Shown: piece after piece, positions 17,052 to 26,350 of the stretch
Layout: the number at the start of each line of letters is the position of its first letter
Numbering within the stretch: position 1 is the first letter of the stretch
Assembly: GCF_001899645.1 (NCBI RefSeq)
Contig: NZ_MKVV01000027.1
Coordinates: 1-64,000, forward strand
Direction of reading: 5' to 3'
Length of the DNA: 64,000 bases
Source of the DNA: Pseudonocardia sp. 73-21
GTDB taxonomy: Bacteria; Actinomycetota; Actinomycetes; Mycobacteriales; Pseudonocardiaceae
Notes under the pieces: model-generated
Told to the model about the DNA's origin: nothing
The model's database searches: none
Seen by the model: the letters and a program-made list of their open reading frames with translations, nothing else
Made by a program: the position numbers and the translations under genes

Positions 17052-19608
17052 TCGCTCCCGCGGCTCCGTCCGCCGTGACCTGCTCGCCCGTGTGCAGGCG
17101 CAGGGTGGCGTCGGGGACGCCGACCACCGCCGGGATCCCGTACTCCCGGGCCACCACGGCGCCGTGCGAGTTCGAGCCGCCCATCTCCATCACCAGCCCG
17201 CCCGCGGTGAGGAACAGCGGCGTCCAGCCCGGGTCCGTCGACGGTGCGACGAGGATCTCGCCGGGCTCCAGGTGGGCGCCGACGGGGTCGAGCACCACCC
17301 GCACCGCGCCCGTCACGGTGCCGGCCGACGCGGCCGTGCCGACCAGGGCGCCGTCGGCGGGCGGGGCGCCCAGCGCCTCGGGCTCGGTGCCGTCCGACAG
17401 CAGGACGCGGGGGATGTGCCGGCGGCGCAGCTCACGGGCGTACTCCTCGCGGCGCCGCGCCACGAGCGAGCGGTGGTCGGCGCCGTCCAGCGCGGTGGAG
17501 ACCTCGCGCAGGTCCAGGAAGAAGACGTCATCGGCCGTGTCGAGCAGCCCCCGGGCCCTGAGCCCCGCGCCGATCGTCGCGAGCGCGGCGCGCGCCCGGG
17601 CGAGCAGGAGCACCAGGAAGTCCTTGTGGGTCTCGCGCATCCCGGCGAGCTCGCGGGTGCGGCGCAGCGCGAACCGCACCACGGCCGCCCGCAGCCGGGA
17701 CCGGCGCCGCACGCGCGCCACCGCCGCGGCCACGGCCTCCTCGGCCGCCGCGGCCCCGCGCCGGAACAGGACGTCGGGGGTCCGCTCCGGGTCGTCGAGC
17801 CGCAGGTAGTTGGCCAGCGACCCCAGCACGTGCGACGGGTCGTCGGACCAGCGCGGCATCCCGAGGTCGATCTCGGCCACGGCCCGGTGCCCGTGCTCGG
17901 TGAGGAACCCGGCGAGCTCGGCGGCGAGCACCGGCGGTGGCGGGCTCCCGTCGGCCAGCGCGGCCACGGACGCCGGGTCCCGCCGGATGCGGGTGGCCAC
18001 CGCCCACAGCTCCAGGTCCATCGCGGTGGTGGAGTTGTATGGCAGCGAGCGCAGCACCTCGTGGGTGGCGTCGGCGTCGAGGTCCGGGCCCGCGACCTTC
18101 CGGGCCAGCCCCAGCATCACGAACCCGGCCGCGGCCACCGGGGCGGTCGTCGGCAGGATCGGGAACACCTGGCGCAGCAGGTCCACGACGTCGTCGGGCG
18201 TCGGGTCGGACGGGGTGGGTGCGGCGCGCAGGCGTTCCCCGATCCGGTCCACGTGCCGGCGCGCGGCCGCCGGCCGGATCAGGGCCAGTGCGAGCAGCGG
18301 GGGAATCCGGAAGTGCAGCAGCGTGCGCAGCAGCCGCCGGGCGAACGGCCACGGTGAGCGGTTCAGCACCGACAGCCGGGGATCGTCCATCAGCCCGCGC
18401 AGGACCACGGCCGATCGCGTCTCCATGACGTCGAGTGCGCGCGGCACCAGTGCCCGGCCCACGCTGTTGCGCAGTGCCGGCGTCGCGTCGGCGAAACCCC
18501 GCCCACCCGCGACCACGAACGCCGGCGGGCCGTCCAGCGGATCGGCCACAGGCACGCCGAACGCGCGGGTCGCTCCGGTCGCGGTGATCACGCGGAACGC
18601 CGAGAGGCCCATCGGCGTGAGGGGGCGCGTGAGCCCCTGGGCCAGGCTCACGCAGACGTACACGCGCAGGCCGGGCCGGTTCGCCACGGGCACGGGGTGC
18701 AGCGTCGTGATGGGCCGCGACTGGGTCAGCCACAGCGCGCCCGCGGCGTCGATCGCCCACTCGACGTCCTGCGGCGCACCGAAGTGCGCCTCGACGCGAC
18801 GCCCGAGGGCCACCAGGTCGCGGACCTGCGCGTCGGTCAGGCAGGGCCCGTCGACCGTGCCCGCCACGCGCTCGGTGCCCCCGCCCGCCGTCGCGCGGAC
18901 GGCCACGGCCTTGTCGCCGACGCGGTGCTCGGCGACCGTCCCGTCGCCCTCGACGACGATGTGGTCGGGGTTCACCGCCCCGGACACGACGGCCTCACCC
19001 AGCCCGGGCGCGGCGTCGATCACGGTGCGCGTGCGGCGCCCGCTGACCGGGTCGGCGGTGAACAGCACGCCTGCCACCTGCGCGTCCACCATGCGCTGCA
19101 CGACGACGGCCAGCTCGGCGTGCGCGACGCCGGCCTCGGCGCGGTAGGCGACGGCGCGGTCGGTCCACAGCGACGCCCAGCAGCGGCGCACGGCGTCGAG
19201 CACCGCGCCGATCCCCACGACGTTGAGGAACGTGTCCTGCTGGCCGGCGAAGCTGGCGCCGGGCAGGTCCTCGGCGGTGGCCGACGACCGGACGGCGACG
19301 GGCACGTCGGAGCCCAGCTCCGCGTAGGCGGCGGCCACGTCCGTGGCGAGGTCGTCCGCGACCGGGGCGGCCAGCAGCGCGGCCCGCGCCCGTGCACCCA
19401 GGTCCGGGCCGGGTACCGCGACCACCGGGGCCAGCCCGGCGGCGTCCGCGGCCCGGACGTAGGCGGCCGTGGTGACGCAGAACCCGCCCGGTACCGCGAA
19501 CCCCGCCGCGATCATCGCCGCGAGGTTGGCCGCCTTGCCCCCGACGAGCGCAGGCAGCCCGGCGTCGGGATCGTCGAGACCGATCACGGACGCCGTCGTC
19601 GCTGCCAT
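17023..19608 (-). CDS. PEP-utilising enzyme resembling rifampin phosphotransferase
   Basis: An 861-residue three-part protein. An N-terminal ATP-grasp domain of PEP-synthase type (LVGGKAANLAAM, PVAVRSSATAEDLPGASFAG, DVEWAIDAAG) spans roughly 1-320. A helical middle domain spans 325-750, and a swivelling phosphohistidine domain ends the protein (MGGSNSHGAVVAREYGIP, His near 815). The order and the roughly 860-residue length match rifampin phosphotransferase (Rph). True PEP synthase or pyruvate phosphate dikinase would carry a C-terminal PEP-binding barrel, which is absent. I chose ATG 19608; GTG 19626 adds six residues. Whether rifamycin is the substrate is unproven. Confidence 0.75.
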   Translation of the reverse strand: MAATTASVIGLDDPDAGLPALVGGKAANLAAMIAAGFAVPGGFCVTTAAYVRAADAAGLAPVVAVPGPDLGARARAALLAAPVADDLATDVAAAYAELGSDVPVAVRSSATAEDLPGASFAGQQDTFLNVVGIGAVLDAVRRCWASLWTDRAVAYRAEAGVAHAELAVVVQRMVDAQVAGVLFTADPVSGRRTRTVIDAAPGLGEAVVSGAVNPDHIVVEGDGTVAEHRVGDKAVAVRATAGGGTERVAGTVDGPCLTDAQVRDLVALGRRVEAHFGAPQDVEWAIDAAGALWLTQSRPITTLHPVPVANRPGLRVYVCVSLAQGLTRPLTPMGLSAFRVITATGATRAFGVPVADPLDGPPAFVVAGGRGFADATPALRNSVGRALVPRALDVMETRSAVVLRGLMDDPRLSVLNRSPWPFARRLLRTLLHFRIPPLLALALIRPAAARRHVDRIGERLRAAPTPSDPTPDDVVDLLRQVFPILPTTAPVAAAGFVMLGLARKVAGPDLDADATHEVLRSLPYNSTTAMDLELWAVATRIRRDPASVAALADGSPPPPVLAAELAGFLTEHGHRAVAEIDLGMPRWSDDPSHVLGSLANYLRLDDPERTPDVLFRRGAAAAEEAVAAAVARVRRRSRLRAAVVRFALRRTRELAGMRETHKDFLVLLLARARAALATIGAGLRARGLLDTADDVFFLDLREVSTALDGADHRSLVARRREEYARELRRRHIPRVLLSDGTEPEALGAPPADGALVGTAASAGTVTGAVRVVLDPVGAHLEPGEILVAPSTDPGWTPLFLTAGGLVMEMGGSNSHGAVVAREYGIPAVVGVPDATLRLHTGEQVTADGAAGAISRPTPPAG

Positions 19609-19725
19609 GCGGCACGGTAGCGCCACCGGTCAGAGCAATTCGACAGCCGATGAGCTGACGCTGGGACGGGGGGTTCGGTTGGTCTGCGGGTGCGGCGATC
19701 ATGAGGCCGGCGCGCGGCCCGGCCC

Positions 19726-20259
19726 TCAGACCTGGGGGGTGATCGCTCCCAGGGCCTTCGAGCCGCGGACCGCCGACGCCAGGTCGGCCAGGGCCGCCCC
19801 GTGCGCCGCCGTGAGGGCGGTGCTGGCCTCGTTCAGGGTGGTGCGGTCCTCGTAGCCGGACGGGTCGAAGTACAGGCCGGGCGACAGCACCTGCACGGCG
19901 AAGAACCCGGCCAGCACGTTGCGCAGGTCGTTGGTGGCGAGGAAGTGGTGACCGCTCGCCCCGGTGAGGACGGTGGCGGCCACCTTGCCCTGCAGCGGCG
20001 CGGTCTTCTCGCCCCACCTGCCGCGCTCGGTGCGCTCGAGCAGGTCCTTGAGCAGGGCGCTGTAGCCGGCCCGGTAGATCGGGCTGCCGAACACGACGGC
20101 GTCCGCGCTCTCGATCGCGGCGATCACGTCGGGGAGGGCGGTCTCCGACAGCTCGATCAGCGCGGTCTCCGCCCCGGTGGCCCCGGCCAGGACACCCGCG
20201 ATCGCGGTGCTCGTGCGGCCGCCCGCGTCGGGTCCGCCCGACACTCCGATGATCCTCAC
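19726..20259 (-). CDS. NADPH-dependent FMN reductase family protein
   Basis: A 177-residue flavodoxin-fold reductase (SsuE/MsuE-like). SGGPDAGGRTS near residue 6 is the phosphate loop for FMN and GSPIYRAGYSALLKDLLER near 75 is the typical second block. It starts at GTG 20259, overlapping the stop of the upstream flavin reductase (GTGA), so the two are coupled. Together they may supply reduced flavin to a monooxygenase encoded elsewhere. Confidence 0.85.
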   Translation of the reverse strand: MRIIGVSGGPDAGGRTSTAIAGVLAGATGAETALIELSETALPDVIAAIESADAVVFGSPIYRAGYSALLKDLLERTERGRWGEKTAPLQGKVAATVLTGASGHHFLATNDLRNVLAGFFAVQVLSPGLYFDPSGYEDRTTLNEASTALTAAHGAALADLASAVRGSKALGAITPQV

Positions 20260-20771
20260 GCGCGGGCCTCCGGGTCGGCGGTGACGCCGTAGCGCCCGCG
20301 GTAGAACAGCAGGGGGAGGCGCGTGGCGTCCGCGCCGAGGTCGAGCACGCGCCCGACGGCGATGGTGTGGTCGCCGCCGTCGTGCTCGGCCCACAGCTCG
20401 CAGTCCACCCAGGCGCTGACGCCGTCGAGCACCGGTGCGCCCGAAGCCGGGGCGGGCCGCCAGTCCACACCCTCGAACTTGTCGACGCCCGATCGCGCGA
20501 ACCCGGCGCTGACGTGCTGGTGGTCGGCAGCGAGCACGTTGATGCAGAACGTGCCGACCTCGCGGATCCGCGGCCAGGTCGACGACGTGCGTGCGGGGGA
20601 GAAGTTGACCAGAGGCGGGTCGAGGGAGAGCGACGCGAACGACTGACAGGTGAAACCGAGCGGGCCGTCCGGCCCGTCGGCGGTGATGACGACGATGCCG
20701 GAGACGAAGTGGCCCAGTACGTCCCGCATCACGGCGGGGGAGACGGGCCCGGGCGGCGCACTGCCTGTCAT
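20256..20771 (-). CDS. Flavin reductase family protein (HpaC/HsaB-like)
   Basis: A 171-residue FMN-binding split-barrel reductase. The block FVSGIVVITADG...GFTCQSFASLSLDPPLV and the later FCINVLAADHQHVSAGFA are characteristic of the small component of two-component flavin monooxygenases. It is the first gene of a two-gene minus-strand operon with the FMN reductase at 19726. No oxygenase partner is in the window. Confidence 0.85.
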   Translation of the reverse strand: MTGSAPPGPVSPAVMRDVLGHFVSGIVVITADGPDGPLGFTCQSFASLSLDPPLVNFSPARTSSTWPRIREVGTFCINVLAADHQHVSAGFARSGVDKFEGVDWRPAPASGAPVLDGVSAWVDCELWAEHDGGDHTIAVGRVLDLGADATRLPLLFYRGRYGVTADPEARA

Positions 20772-20974
20772 CCCTCCGACCCTAGGCGCTGCCCTGCGAA
20801 TCCTCCACCCGGTGTGATCCGCCCACGACCGGGTGAACCGCGGCCGCGTCGTGCCGCCGCGGGCCAGGATCTGCGGTCCCGCGCTGGTAGACAGACGCCC
20901 GACCGGCGCCGTCCGTGCTCACGGGGAGCCCATCATCGGACGGCGCCGGTCAGGTTCGGTGCTGGGGGCGGGGA

Positions 20975-22015
20975 TCAGCTGGCGTAGGCGCGCAGCCGCT
21001 CCGCCCGGTCGCCGATCCGCAGCTTGGCCATGACCTCGCGCTCGATCTGGCGGACCCGTTCGCGGGAGAGCCCGAAGCGCCGGCCGATCTGGTCGAGCGT
21101 GCGCGGCTGGCCGTCGTCGAGGCCGTAGCGCATGCGGATGACGTGCTGCTCGCGGTCCTCCAGGGTGGCCAGCACGCGGCGCAGGTCGTCGTGGAGCAGG
21201 TGCGAGATGACCGTGGTCTCGGCGTCGGTGGCCTCGCCGTCCTCGATGAAGTCGCCCAGCGGCGCCTCCTCCTCGGACCCCACCGGCATGTCGAGGCTCA
21301 CCGGGTCGCGGGCGTGGTCGAGGAGATCGGCGATCTTCTCCTCGGGGATGCCCGACTCCGCGGCGAGCTCCTCGTGGGTGGCGTCGCGGCCCAGCTTCTG
21401 GTGCAGGTCGCGCTTGATGCGGGCCAGCTTGTTGACCTGCTCGACGAGGTGCACGGGCAGCCGGATGGTGCGGGCCTGGTCGGCCATGCCGCGCGTGATG
21501 GCCTGGCGGATCCACCACGTGGCGTAGGTGGAGAACTTGAAGCCCTTGGCGTAGTCGAACTTCTCGACCGCGCGGATCAGTCCCAGGTTGCCCTCCTGGA
21601 TGAGGTCGAGCAGCGGCATGCCGCGGCCGGTGTAGCGCTTGGCCAGCGACACGACGAGCCGGAGGTTCGCCTCCAGCAGGTGGTTGCGGGCCCGGCGGCC
21701 GTCGCGGACGACCCAGCGCAGGTCGGCGGCGTACTGCCGGTCGAGCTCGGTGCCGTCGGCGGTGGCGGTGTCGATCACGTGCTGCGCGAAGACACCGGCC
21801 TCGATGCGCCGCGCGAGCTCGACCTCCTGGGCCGCCGTGAGCAGTGCCGTCTTGCCGATGCCGTTGAGGTACACCCGCACCAGGTCGGCGGCGGGACTCT
21901 GGGCGTCGAGGTCCTCGGCGGTGAGCTCGGGACGGCCGGACGCCGGAAGGGTCGACTCGGTGGTCTCGGAGTCGGTACGCTGGGCCGGGATGGCGGTGTC
22001 CATGATTGCGGTCAT
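20975..22015 (-). CDS. sigB: RNA polymerase sigma factor, SigB/HrdD type (group 2)
   Basis: A 346-residue primary-like sigma factor. Region 1.2 ([17 protein letters not shown]) is near 50, region 2 has [17 protein letters not shown] and [17 protein letters not shown], region 3 is present, and region 4 has [17 protein letters not shown] at the C-terminus. It lacks the long N-terminal region 1.1 of SigA, which marks a non-essential stress sigma factor. The ATG at 22015 follows GGGGAGGA. A SigE/SigH-like promoter lies about 70 bases upstream. Confidence 0.9.
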   Translation of the reverse strand: MTAIMDTAIPAQRTDSETTESTLPASGRPELTAEDLDAQSPAADLVRVYLNGIGKTALLTAAQEVELARRIEAGVFAQHVIDTATADGTELDRQYAADLRWVVRDGRRARNHLLEANLRLVVSLAKRYTGRGMPLLDLIQEGNLGLIRAVEKFDYAKGFKFSTYATWWIRQAITRGMADQARTIRLPVHLVEQVNKLARIKRDLHQKLGRDATHEELAAESGIPEEKIADLLDHARDPVSLDMPVGSEEEAPLGDFIEDGEATDAETTVISHLLHDDLRRVLATLEDREQHVIRMRYGLDDGQPRTLDQIGRRFGLSRERVRQIEREVMAKLRIGDRAERLRAYAS

Positions 22016-22088
22016 CTGAGTGTTCCTCCCCTGCGCGACCCCGTGCGGTAGGTCTCTGACACCCGCCGCCGGGGCTCTCACAGGGTTG

Positions 22089-22115
22089 AACGCCCGCGTT
22101 CCGCAGAACGTTCCC
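22089..22115 (-). promoter_or_regulatory. ECF-type (SigE/SigH-like) promoter of the sigma factor gene
   Basis: On the minus strand, GGGAAC (22115-22110) and CGTT (22092-22089) are separated by 17 bases. This matches the GGGAAC-N16/17-CGTT form recognised by SigE/SigH-class factors in mycobacteria, where sigB is a known target. The predicted start lies near 22083, about 70 bases before the ATG. Confidence 0.6.
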
Positions 22116-22164
22116 CGCCGCTGAATGCTGTCAGGACGGCTCTCAGCGACCCCTCAGCGACGCG

Positions 22165-23442
22165 CTACGGGGCGGGAACGCGCGGCGTTCCGGTCGGGTC
22201 GCCGACCACCGCGGCGGCGCCACGAGCGGGCCGGTGGGCGGACGTGACGTCCGGCACCGAGTGCTCGTAGACCGCCTCCAGCAGCGGCGGCCAGTCCTCG
22301 CGCAGCGCGTCGCGGCCCATGAACAGGCCCAGGTGCCCACCCTGTGCGGTGCGCATCGTGATCTGGTCGCGCGGGGTGCCGACGGCCTCGGCCGCGGCGA
22401 ACAGCTGCGGGGGCGGGGTGATGTGGTCGGTGGACCCCGCGAGCAGGAACAGCGGGCAGGTGATGGCCGCGAGGTCGACCTTCCTGCCGTCGATCACGAG
22501 GTCACCGGAGATCAGCTCGTTGCGCTGGAACAGGTGCTCCACGAGCCACAGGTAGAACGCCCCCGGGATGTCCTGGGTGTGCTTGAACCAGTCCTCGAAC
22601 ATCCGGTAGCGCTCGACGTGCCCGGCGTCGTCGATGTTCTCCAGCAGCTGGAGCTGCCGCGAGATCTCCGACTCGGGCTGGATCGCGATGAAGTTGGTGA
22701 GCACGGCGGCACCGGGCATGTTGCCGCCGCCCAGCGCCACGAGCGCCTTGTACGGCGCCAGGCCCATCGCGCGCGTCATCACCCGCGTGGAGGAGGCGAT
22801 CACCGACTCGCCCGCGTGGAAGTCGATCGGGGCGCCCGCGAGCGTGAGCGTGTTGACCCGGTGCGGGTGCAGGGCGGCGTAGATCGCGGCGAGCCAGCCG
22901 CCCTGGCAGTCGCCGACGACGTTGGCGCGCCCGCCCATCCGCCGGATCGAGCGGTCGATCACCTGCAGGTACTCGGTGATCGAGACGTCCCGGGTGGCGG
23001 TGGTGGCGGGCCGCCACTCCAGCGCGTAGACGCGTGTCAGACCGGCCGCGGCGATGACGTCGAGCTGGCTCTGGACGGGGGAGAAGTCCACGACGTGGCT
23101 GGAGTGCCCGGCCTGCGGCGGCAGCACCAGCGTGGGCACCACGTCGGCATCGGCGTCGGCGGCGCTGAAGTCGTGCAGGTGTGCGTACGGCGTGCTGAAC
23201 ACGAGTTCGTTGGCGCGGTGCCAGCGCGGCTTGCGGCGGTCGTTCATCGCGTTGACCCACATCAGGCCGCGCGTGGCCATCTCCACGGGCGTGGTGGCGC
23301 GGGTGAGCGCGTCCACCCAGGCGGTGCCGGCGGCCCGGGTGAGCTCGGCGGCGGTGCGCACGGCGGCGTTCGCGTTGTACGAGGTGAGGTACCCCAGCGA
23401 CTCGAGGACGGTGGGTGCGGACTTCGTGCTCGGTGCGGTCAC
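22165..23442 (-). CDS. PhaC-like alpha/beta hydrolase
   Basis: A 425-residue protein with a PHA-synthase-like hydrolase core. The nucleophile box is GDCQGGW (Cys near 179), followed by AGSTDHITPP (Asp) and AQGGHLGLF (His), so the triad is Cys-Asp-His as in PhaC. Overall sequence differs from the true synthase at 23717, and it lacks a long N-terminal domain. It may be a divergent synthase subunit or a PHA-related hydrolase. The GTG at 23442 follows GAGGGAGA. It is divergent from the PHA synthase gene. Confidence 0.7.
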   Translation of the reverse strand: MTAPSTKSAPTVLESLGYLTSYNANAAVRTAAELTRAAGTAWVDALTRATTPVEMATRGLMWVNAMNDRRKPRWHRANELVFSTPYAHLHDFSAADADADVVPTLVLPPQAGHSSHVVDFSPVQSQLDVIAAAGLTRVYALEWRPATTATRDVSITEYLQVIDRSIRRMGGRANVVGDCQGGWLAAIYAALHPHRVNTLTLAGAPIDFHAGESVIASSTRVMTRAMGLAPYKALVALGGGNMPGAAVLTNFIAIQPESEISRQLQLLENIDDAGHVERYRMFEDWFKHTQDIPGAFYLWLVEHLFQRNELISGDLVIDGRKVDLAAITCPLFLLAGSTDHITPPPQLFAAAEAVGTPRDQITMRTAQGGHLGLFMGRDALREDWPPLLEAVYEHSVPDVTSAHRPARGAAAVVGDPTGTPRVPAP

Positions 23443-23480
23443 GGCCGGTCTCCCTCGGGGATGTGCCGCAACGTCGCGGC

Positions 23481-23492
23481 TACCGAACGGTA
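23481..23492. promoter_or_regulatory. Inverted repeat TACCG-AA-CGGTA in the PHA divergent region
   Basis: The arms TACCG and CGGTA flank AA, about 40 bases upstream of the PhaC-like start on the minus strand. It could be an operator for a regulator of the PHA locus, such as the XRE protein at 25483. That link is speculative. Confidence 0.35.
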
Positions 23493-23646
23493 ACCACCGC
23501 TTGACGAATCGAGCAAGCGCCAGCCCACTGCGTGGTATCGCACGCACCGCTCCGCCATCCGGTCACAATCCCTGTCCGCCCGTGGCCGGGCCGTGTACGA
23601 CGGGGCGTGACGGGGCACTCACGTGACCTGTGACCTGCTCGGATGT

Positions 23647-23660
23647 CTACCCGTGGGTAG
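23647..23660. promoter_or_regulatory. Inverted repeat CTACCC-GT-GGGTAG upstream of the PHA synthase
   Basis: Perfect 6-base arms around GT lie 57 bases before the synthase GTG. The ACC/GGT-type arms resemble those of the repeat at 23481, so both could bind one regulator. Confidence 0.35.
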
Positions 23661-23716
23661 CTCGTCACCATCGGTACCCGACAGGAAACCCAGCCACAAC
23701 GAGGAGGCGAGACGGT

Positions 23717-25465
23717 GTGACCCGTTCGAGTGGGCAGCTGAACCGAGACACGGCCTTGACGACCGCGGCGGAGGCCACCGCCGCGCTGCGCGACCTGCTG
23801 GATCCGCGGGGCTTCGCCGCGGCCGTCGATCCCGTGGGCTTCGCCGGCGCCCTGGGCGAGGCCGGCCGGGCGCTCGTGCGGCGTCCGCTACCGGTCGCGA
23901 AGGGGCTCCTCGGGCTCACCACGGGTTCCGCGCGTGCCGCGGGCACGGCGTTGCTGCGCGGCCTCGGTTCGCACGGCGCCGGACCGGCCGCCCTGCCCGA
24001 GAAGGACCGCCGCTACGCCGACCCCGCCTGGGACGGCAACCCCTACTACTTCCTGATGCGCCAGCAGCACGCGCTGTTCGCCGAGCAGCTGCGCACGGTG
24101 GCGGGCGGCCTGCAGCTCGGGCCGGTGGCCCGTCGCAAGATCGACTTCCTGGTCGAGCAGAGCATCGAGGCCGCGTCGCCCGTCAACTGGCCGTGGTCGA
24201 ACCCGGCGATGCTGAAGAAGGCCCTGGAGACCGGCGGGCAGAGCCTGGTGCGCGGCGCACGCAACGCGCTGCGCGACCTCGCCACCAACCGCGGCATGCC
24301 GCGCCAGACCACGCCCGGCCAGTTCGAGCCCGGCCGCGACCTCGCCGCCACGCCCGGCACCGTCGTGTTCCGCAACCGGCTGATCGAGCTCATCCAGTAC
24401 GCGCCGCAGACCGAGCAGGTCTACGAGGTCCCGCTGCTGCTCTCGCCGCCGTGGATCAACAAGTACTACATCATGGATCTCGCACCCGGGAAGAGCCTCG
24501 TGGAGTGGGCGGTGCAGCACGGCCACACCGTGTTCGTCATCTCCTACCGCAACCCCGACGAGACCCTGCGCGACCTCACGATGAGCGACTACCTGCGCGA
24601 AGGTCCCCTCGAAGCCCTCGGCGTGGTGCAGCAGGTCACCGGCGCGGAGAAGGTCAACGTGGCGGCGCTGTGTCTCGGCGGCACCCTGGCCACGGCCGCG
24701 GCGTCGTGGCTCGCGGCCCGGGGCGACGACCGGATCAACTCGCTCACGCTGATGAACACGCTGCTGGACTTCACCGAGCCGGGCATGCTCGGCGTGTTCA
24801 CCGACGACGCCACCGTCGACCGCATGGAGCGCAGCATGAGCCGCCGCGGCTACCTGCCCGCGGAGAGCATGAAGACCACCTTCGACCTGCTGCGCGTCAA
24901 CGACCTCGTGTGGAACTACGTGATCAACGACTGGCTGCTCGGCGAGGACCCGGCGGCCTTCGACATGCTCGCCTGGAACGCCGACTCCACGCGGATGCCC
25001 GCCGCCATGCAGACCGAGTACCTGCGCACCCTCTACCTGCAGAACCAGTTCGCCGAGGGCAAGCTGGAGCTCGCGGGGGAGCGCCTGGACCTCACCTCGG
25101 TGCGCCAGGACACCTACGTCGTCAGCGCGGAGGGCGACCACATCGCGCCGTGGAAGTCGGTCTACGCCGGCGCGGCGAAGCTCGGTGGCACCGTCCGGTT
25201 CGTGCTCTCCAACGCCGGGCACATCGCGGGTGTCGTCAACCCGCCGTCGGCGAAGTCGCGGCACTGGTACGGCGAGGCGGAGCACCTGCCCGCCGACCCG
25301 CAGGGCTGGCGCGACGACGCCGGCGAGCACAAGGCGAGCTGGTGGGAGGACTGGACGCCGTGGATCGGTGAGCGCGCGGGCGAGCAGCGCACCCCGCCGC
25401 CGATCGGCAGCGAGGTGTACCCGCCACTGCAGGATGCGCCCGGGAGCTACGTGCTGGGGGCCTGA
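23717..25465 (+). CDS. phaC: Poly(R)-hydroxyalkanoate synthase
   Basis: A 582-residue polymerase that builds PHA from (R)-3-hydroxyacyl-CoA at the granule surface. The lipase-like box AALCLGGT puts the catalytic Cys near 319. AEGDHIAPW and NAGHIAGVVNPP supply Asp and His, and PPWINKYYIMDLAPGKSLVEW is a strongly conserved block. Length fits a class I/II synthase. The GTG at 23717 follows GAGGAGG. An XRE regulator and a phasin follow on the same strand; a PhaC-like hydrolase is divergent. Confidence 0.93.
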   Translation: MTRSSGQLNRDTALTTAAEATAALRDLLDPRGFAAAVDPVGFAGALGEAGRALVRRPLPVAKGLLGLTTGSARAAGTALLRGLGSHGAGPAALPEKDRRYADPAWDGNPYYFLMRQQHALFAEQLRTVAGGLQLGPVARRKIDFLVEQSIEAASPVNWPWSNPAMLKKALETGGQSLVRGARNALRDLATNRGMPRQTTPGQFEPGRDLAATPGTVVFRNRLIELIQYAPQTEQVYEVPLLLSPPWINKYYIMDLAPGKSLVEWAVQHGHTVFVISYRNPDETLRDLTMSDYLREGPLEALGVVQQVTGAEKVNVAALCLGGTLATAAASWLAARGDDRINSLTLMNTLLDFTEPGMLGVFTDDATVDRMERSMSRRGYLPAESMKTTFDLLRVNDLVWNYVINDWLLGEDPAAFDMLAWNADSTRMPAAMQTEYLRTLYLQNQFAEGKLELAGERLDLTSVRQDTYVVSAEGDHIAPWKSVYAGAAKLGGTVRFVLSNAGHIAGVVNPPSAKSRHWYGEAEHLPADPQGWRDDAGEHKASWWEDWTPWIGERAGEQRTPPPIGSEVYPPLQDAPGSYVLGA

Positions 25466-25482
25466 GGCGCGATGATGGCCCC

Positions 25483-25896
25483 ATGAGCGCCGCACGATCG
25501 TCCGACGACCGCGATCCCGCCGACGTCCCCGGCGGGTCGGGCTGGTCGGCCCAGATCAACGCGCTGGGTGGGTTCATCCGGGCGCAGCGGCAGCTCGCGA
25601 AGCTGTCGCTGCGCGAGATGGCGTCGATGACCAGCGTGTCCAACGCCTACCTCAGCCAGGTGGAGCGGGGCCTGCACCAGCCGTCGCTGAAGGTGCTGCA
25701 CTCCATCGCGGACGCCCTGCAGCTGTCCACCGAGCAGCTGCTCAAGCAGGCGGGGTGGGCGTCCGCTTCGGCGGCCTCCGACGCGGAGCCCGTGAGCGGC
25801 ACGGAGGAGGCGATCCGGGCGGATCCCCGGCTGTCGTCGGAGCAGCGCACGGCCCTGCTGGGGGTCTACCGGAGCTTCGTCGACGGGTCTGCTTGA
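25483..25896 (+). CDS. XRE family helix-turn-helix regulator of the PHA locus
   Basis: A 137-residue protein with a Cro/C1-type HTH at about 28-85 (RQLAKLSLREMASMTSVSN, YLSQVERGLHQPSLKVL). The short C-terminal tail is not recognised. It sits 17 bases after the PHA synthase and directly before the phasin, so control of phasin or granule genes is likely by position. The phasin promoter begins within its stop codon region. Confidence 0.82.
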   Translation: MSAARSSDDRDPADVPGGSGWSAQINALGGFIRAQRQLAKLSLREMASMTSVSNAYLSQVERGLHQPSLKVLHSIADALQLSTEQLLKQAGWASASAASDAEPVSGTEEAIRADPRLSSEQRTALLGVYRSFVDGSA

Positions 25897-25921
25897 CATA
25901 CTTAACGCTGGTGCGCACTAT
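25893..25921 (+). promoter_or_regulatory. Promoter for a probably leaderless phasin mRNA
   Basis: TTGACA (25893-25898) and CACTAT (25916-25921) are 17 bases apart, a good -35 and a moderate -10 for a primary sigma factor. The expected start point, about 7 bases after the -10, falls on or beside the ATG at 25929. No ribosome site precedes that ATG. The -35 overlaps the XRE stop codon. Confidence 0.6.
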
Positions 25922-25928
25922 GGAATGC

Positions 25929-26297
25929 ATGAGCACCCTCACCGACCAGTTCACCGAGTTCACCACCCGTACGCAGGACGCCGTCACCGGCGCCGTCCGC
26001 ACCTGGGCCGACACCGTCACGTCCCTGACCGGCGGCCAGCCGAAGCTCCCGGGCGCCCACGTCGCCGCCGACCGGTACTTCGACCTCGCCCAGCAGATGC
26101 TCGACGGCCAGCGGGCCGTCGTCCGCACCGTCCTGGACGCCGGCGGCAAGGCGGCCGAGACCGTCGCCGAGCAGGCCGCCCGTACCGCCGAGACCGTCAC
26201 CGGCCACGCCGTGAACGTCACCGAGACGGTCACCAGCAAGGCCGCCGGCGCCGCGAAGGCCGCGAGCCGCAGGGCCGCCGGCGCGACCGAGAGCTGA
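25929..26297 (+). CDS. Phasin-like PHA granule-associated protein
   Basis: A 122-residue, alanine-, threonine- and valine-rich amphipathic helical protein with no hydrophobic transmembrane segment. The N-terminus (LTDQFTEFTTRTQDAV) and heptad-like AAETVAEQAARTAETVTGHAV region fit actinobacterial phasins that coat PHA granules. Identity rests on composition and on the neighbouring PHA synthase rather than a strict motif. I chose ATG 25929 over 25920 because it coincides with the predicted transcription start. Confidence 0.72.
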   Translation: MSTLTDQFTEFTTRTQDAVTGAVRTWADTVTSLTGGQPKLPGAHVAADRYFDLAQQMLDGQRAVVRTVLDAGGKAAETVAEQAARTAETVTGHAVNVTETVTSKAAGAAKAASRRAAGATES

Positions 26298-26350
26298 CCG
26301 CAGGCCGGACCGAGGGGGCCGGGCCGGGCACGCCCCTGCAGGCGCGTGCC

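Noticed and set aside
17023..19608. Phosphoenolpyruvate synthase
   Set aside because: The C-terminal PEP-binding barrel is missing and the phosphohistidine domain is last, as in Rph.
23493..23540. Plus-strand promoter from TTGACG at 23501
   Set aside because: No acceptable -10 lies 16-19 bases downstream.
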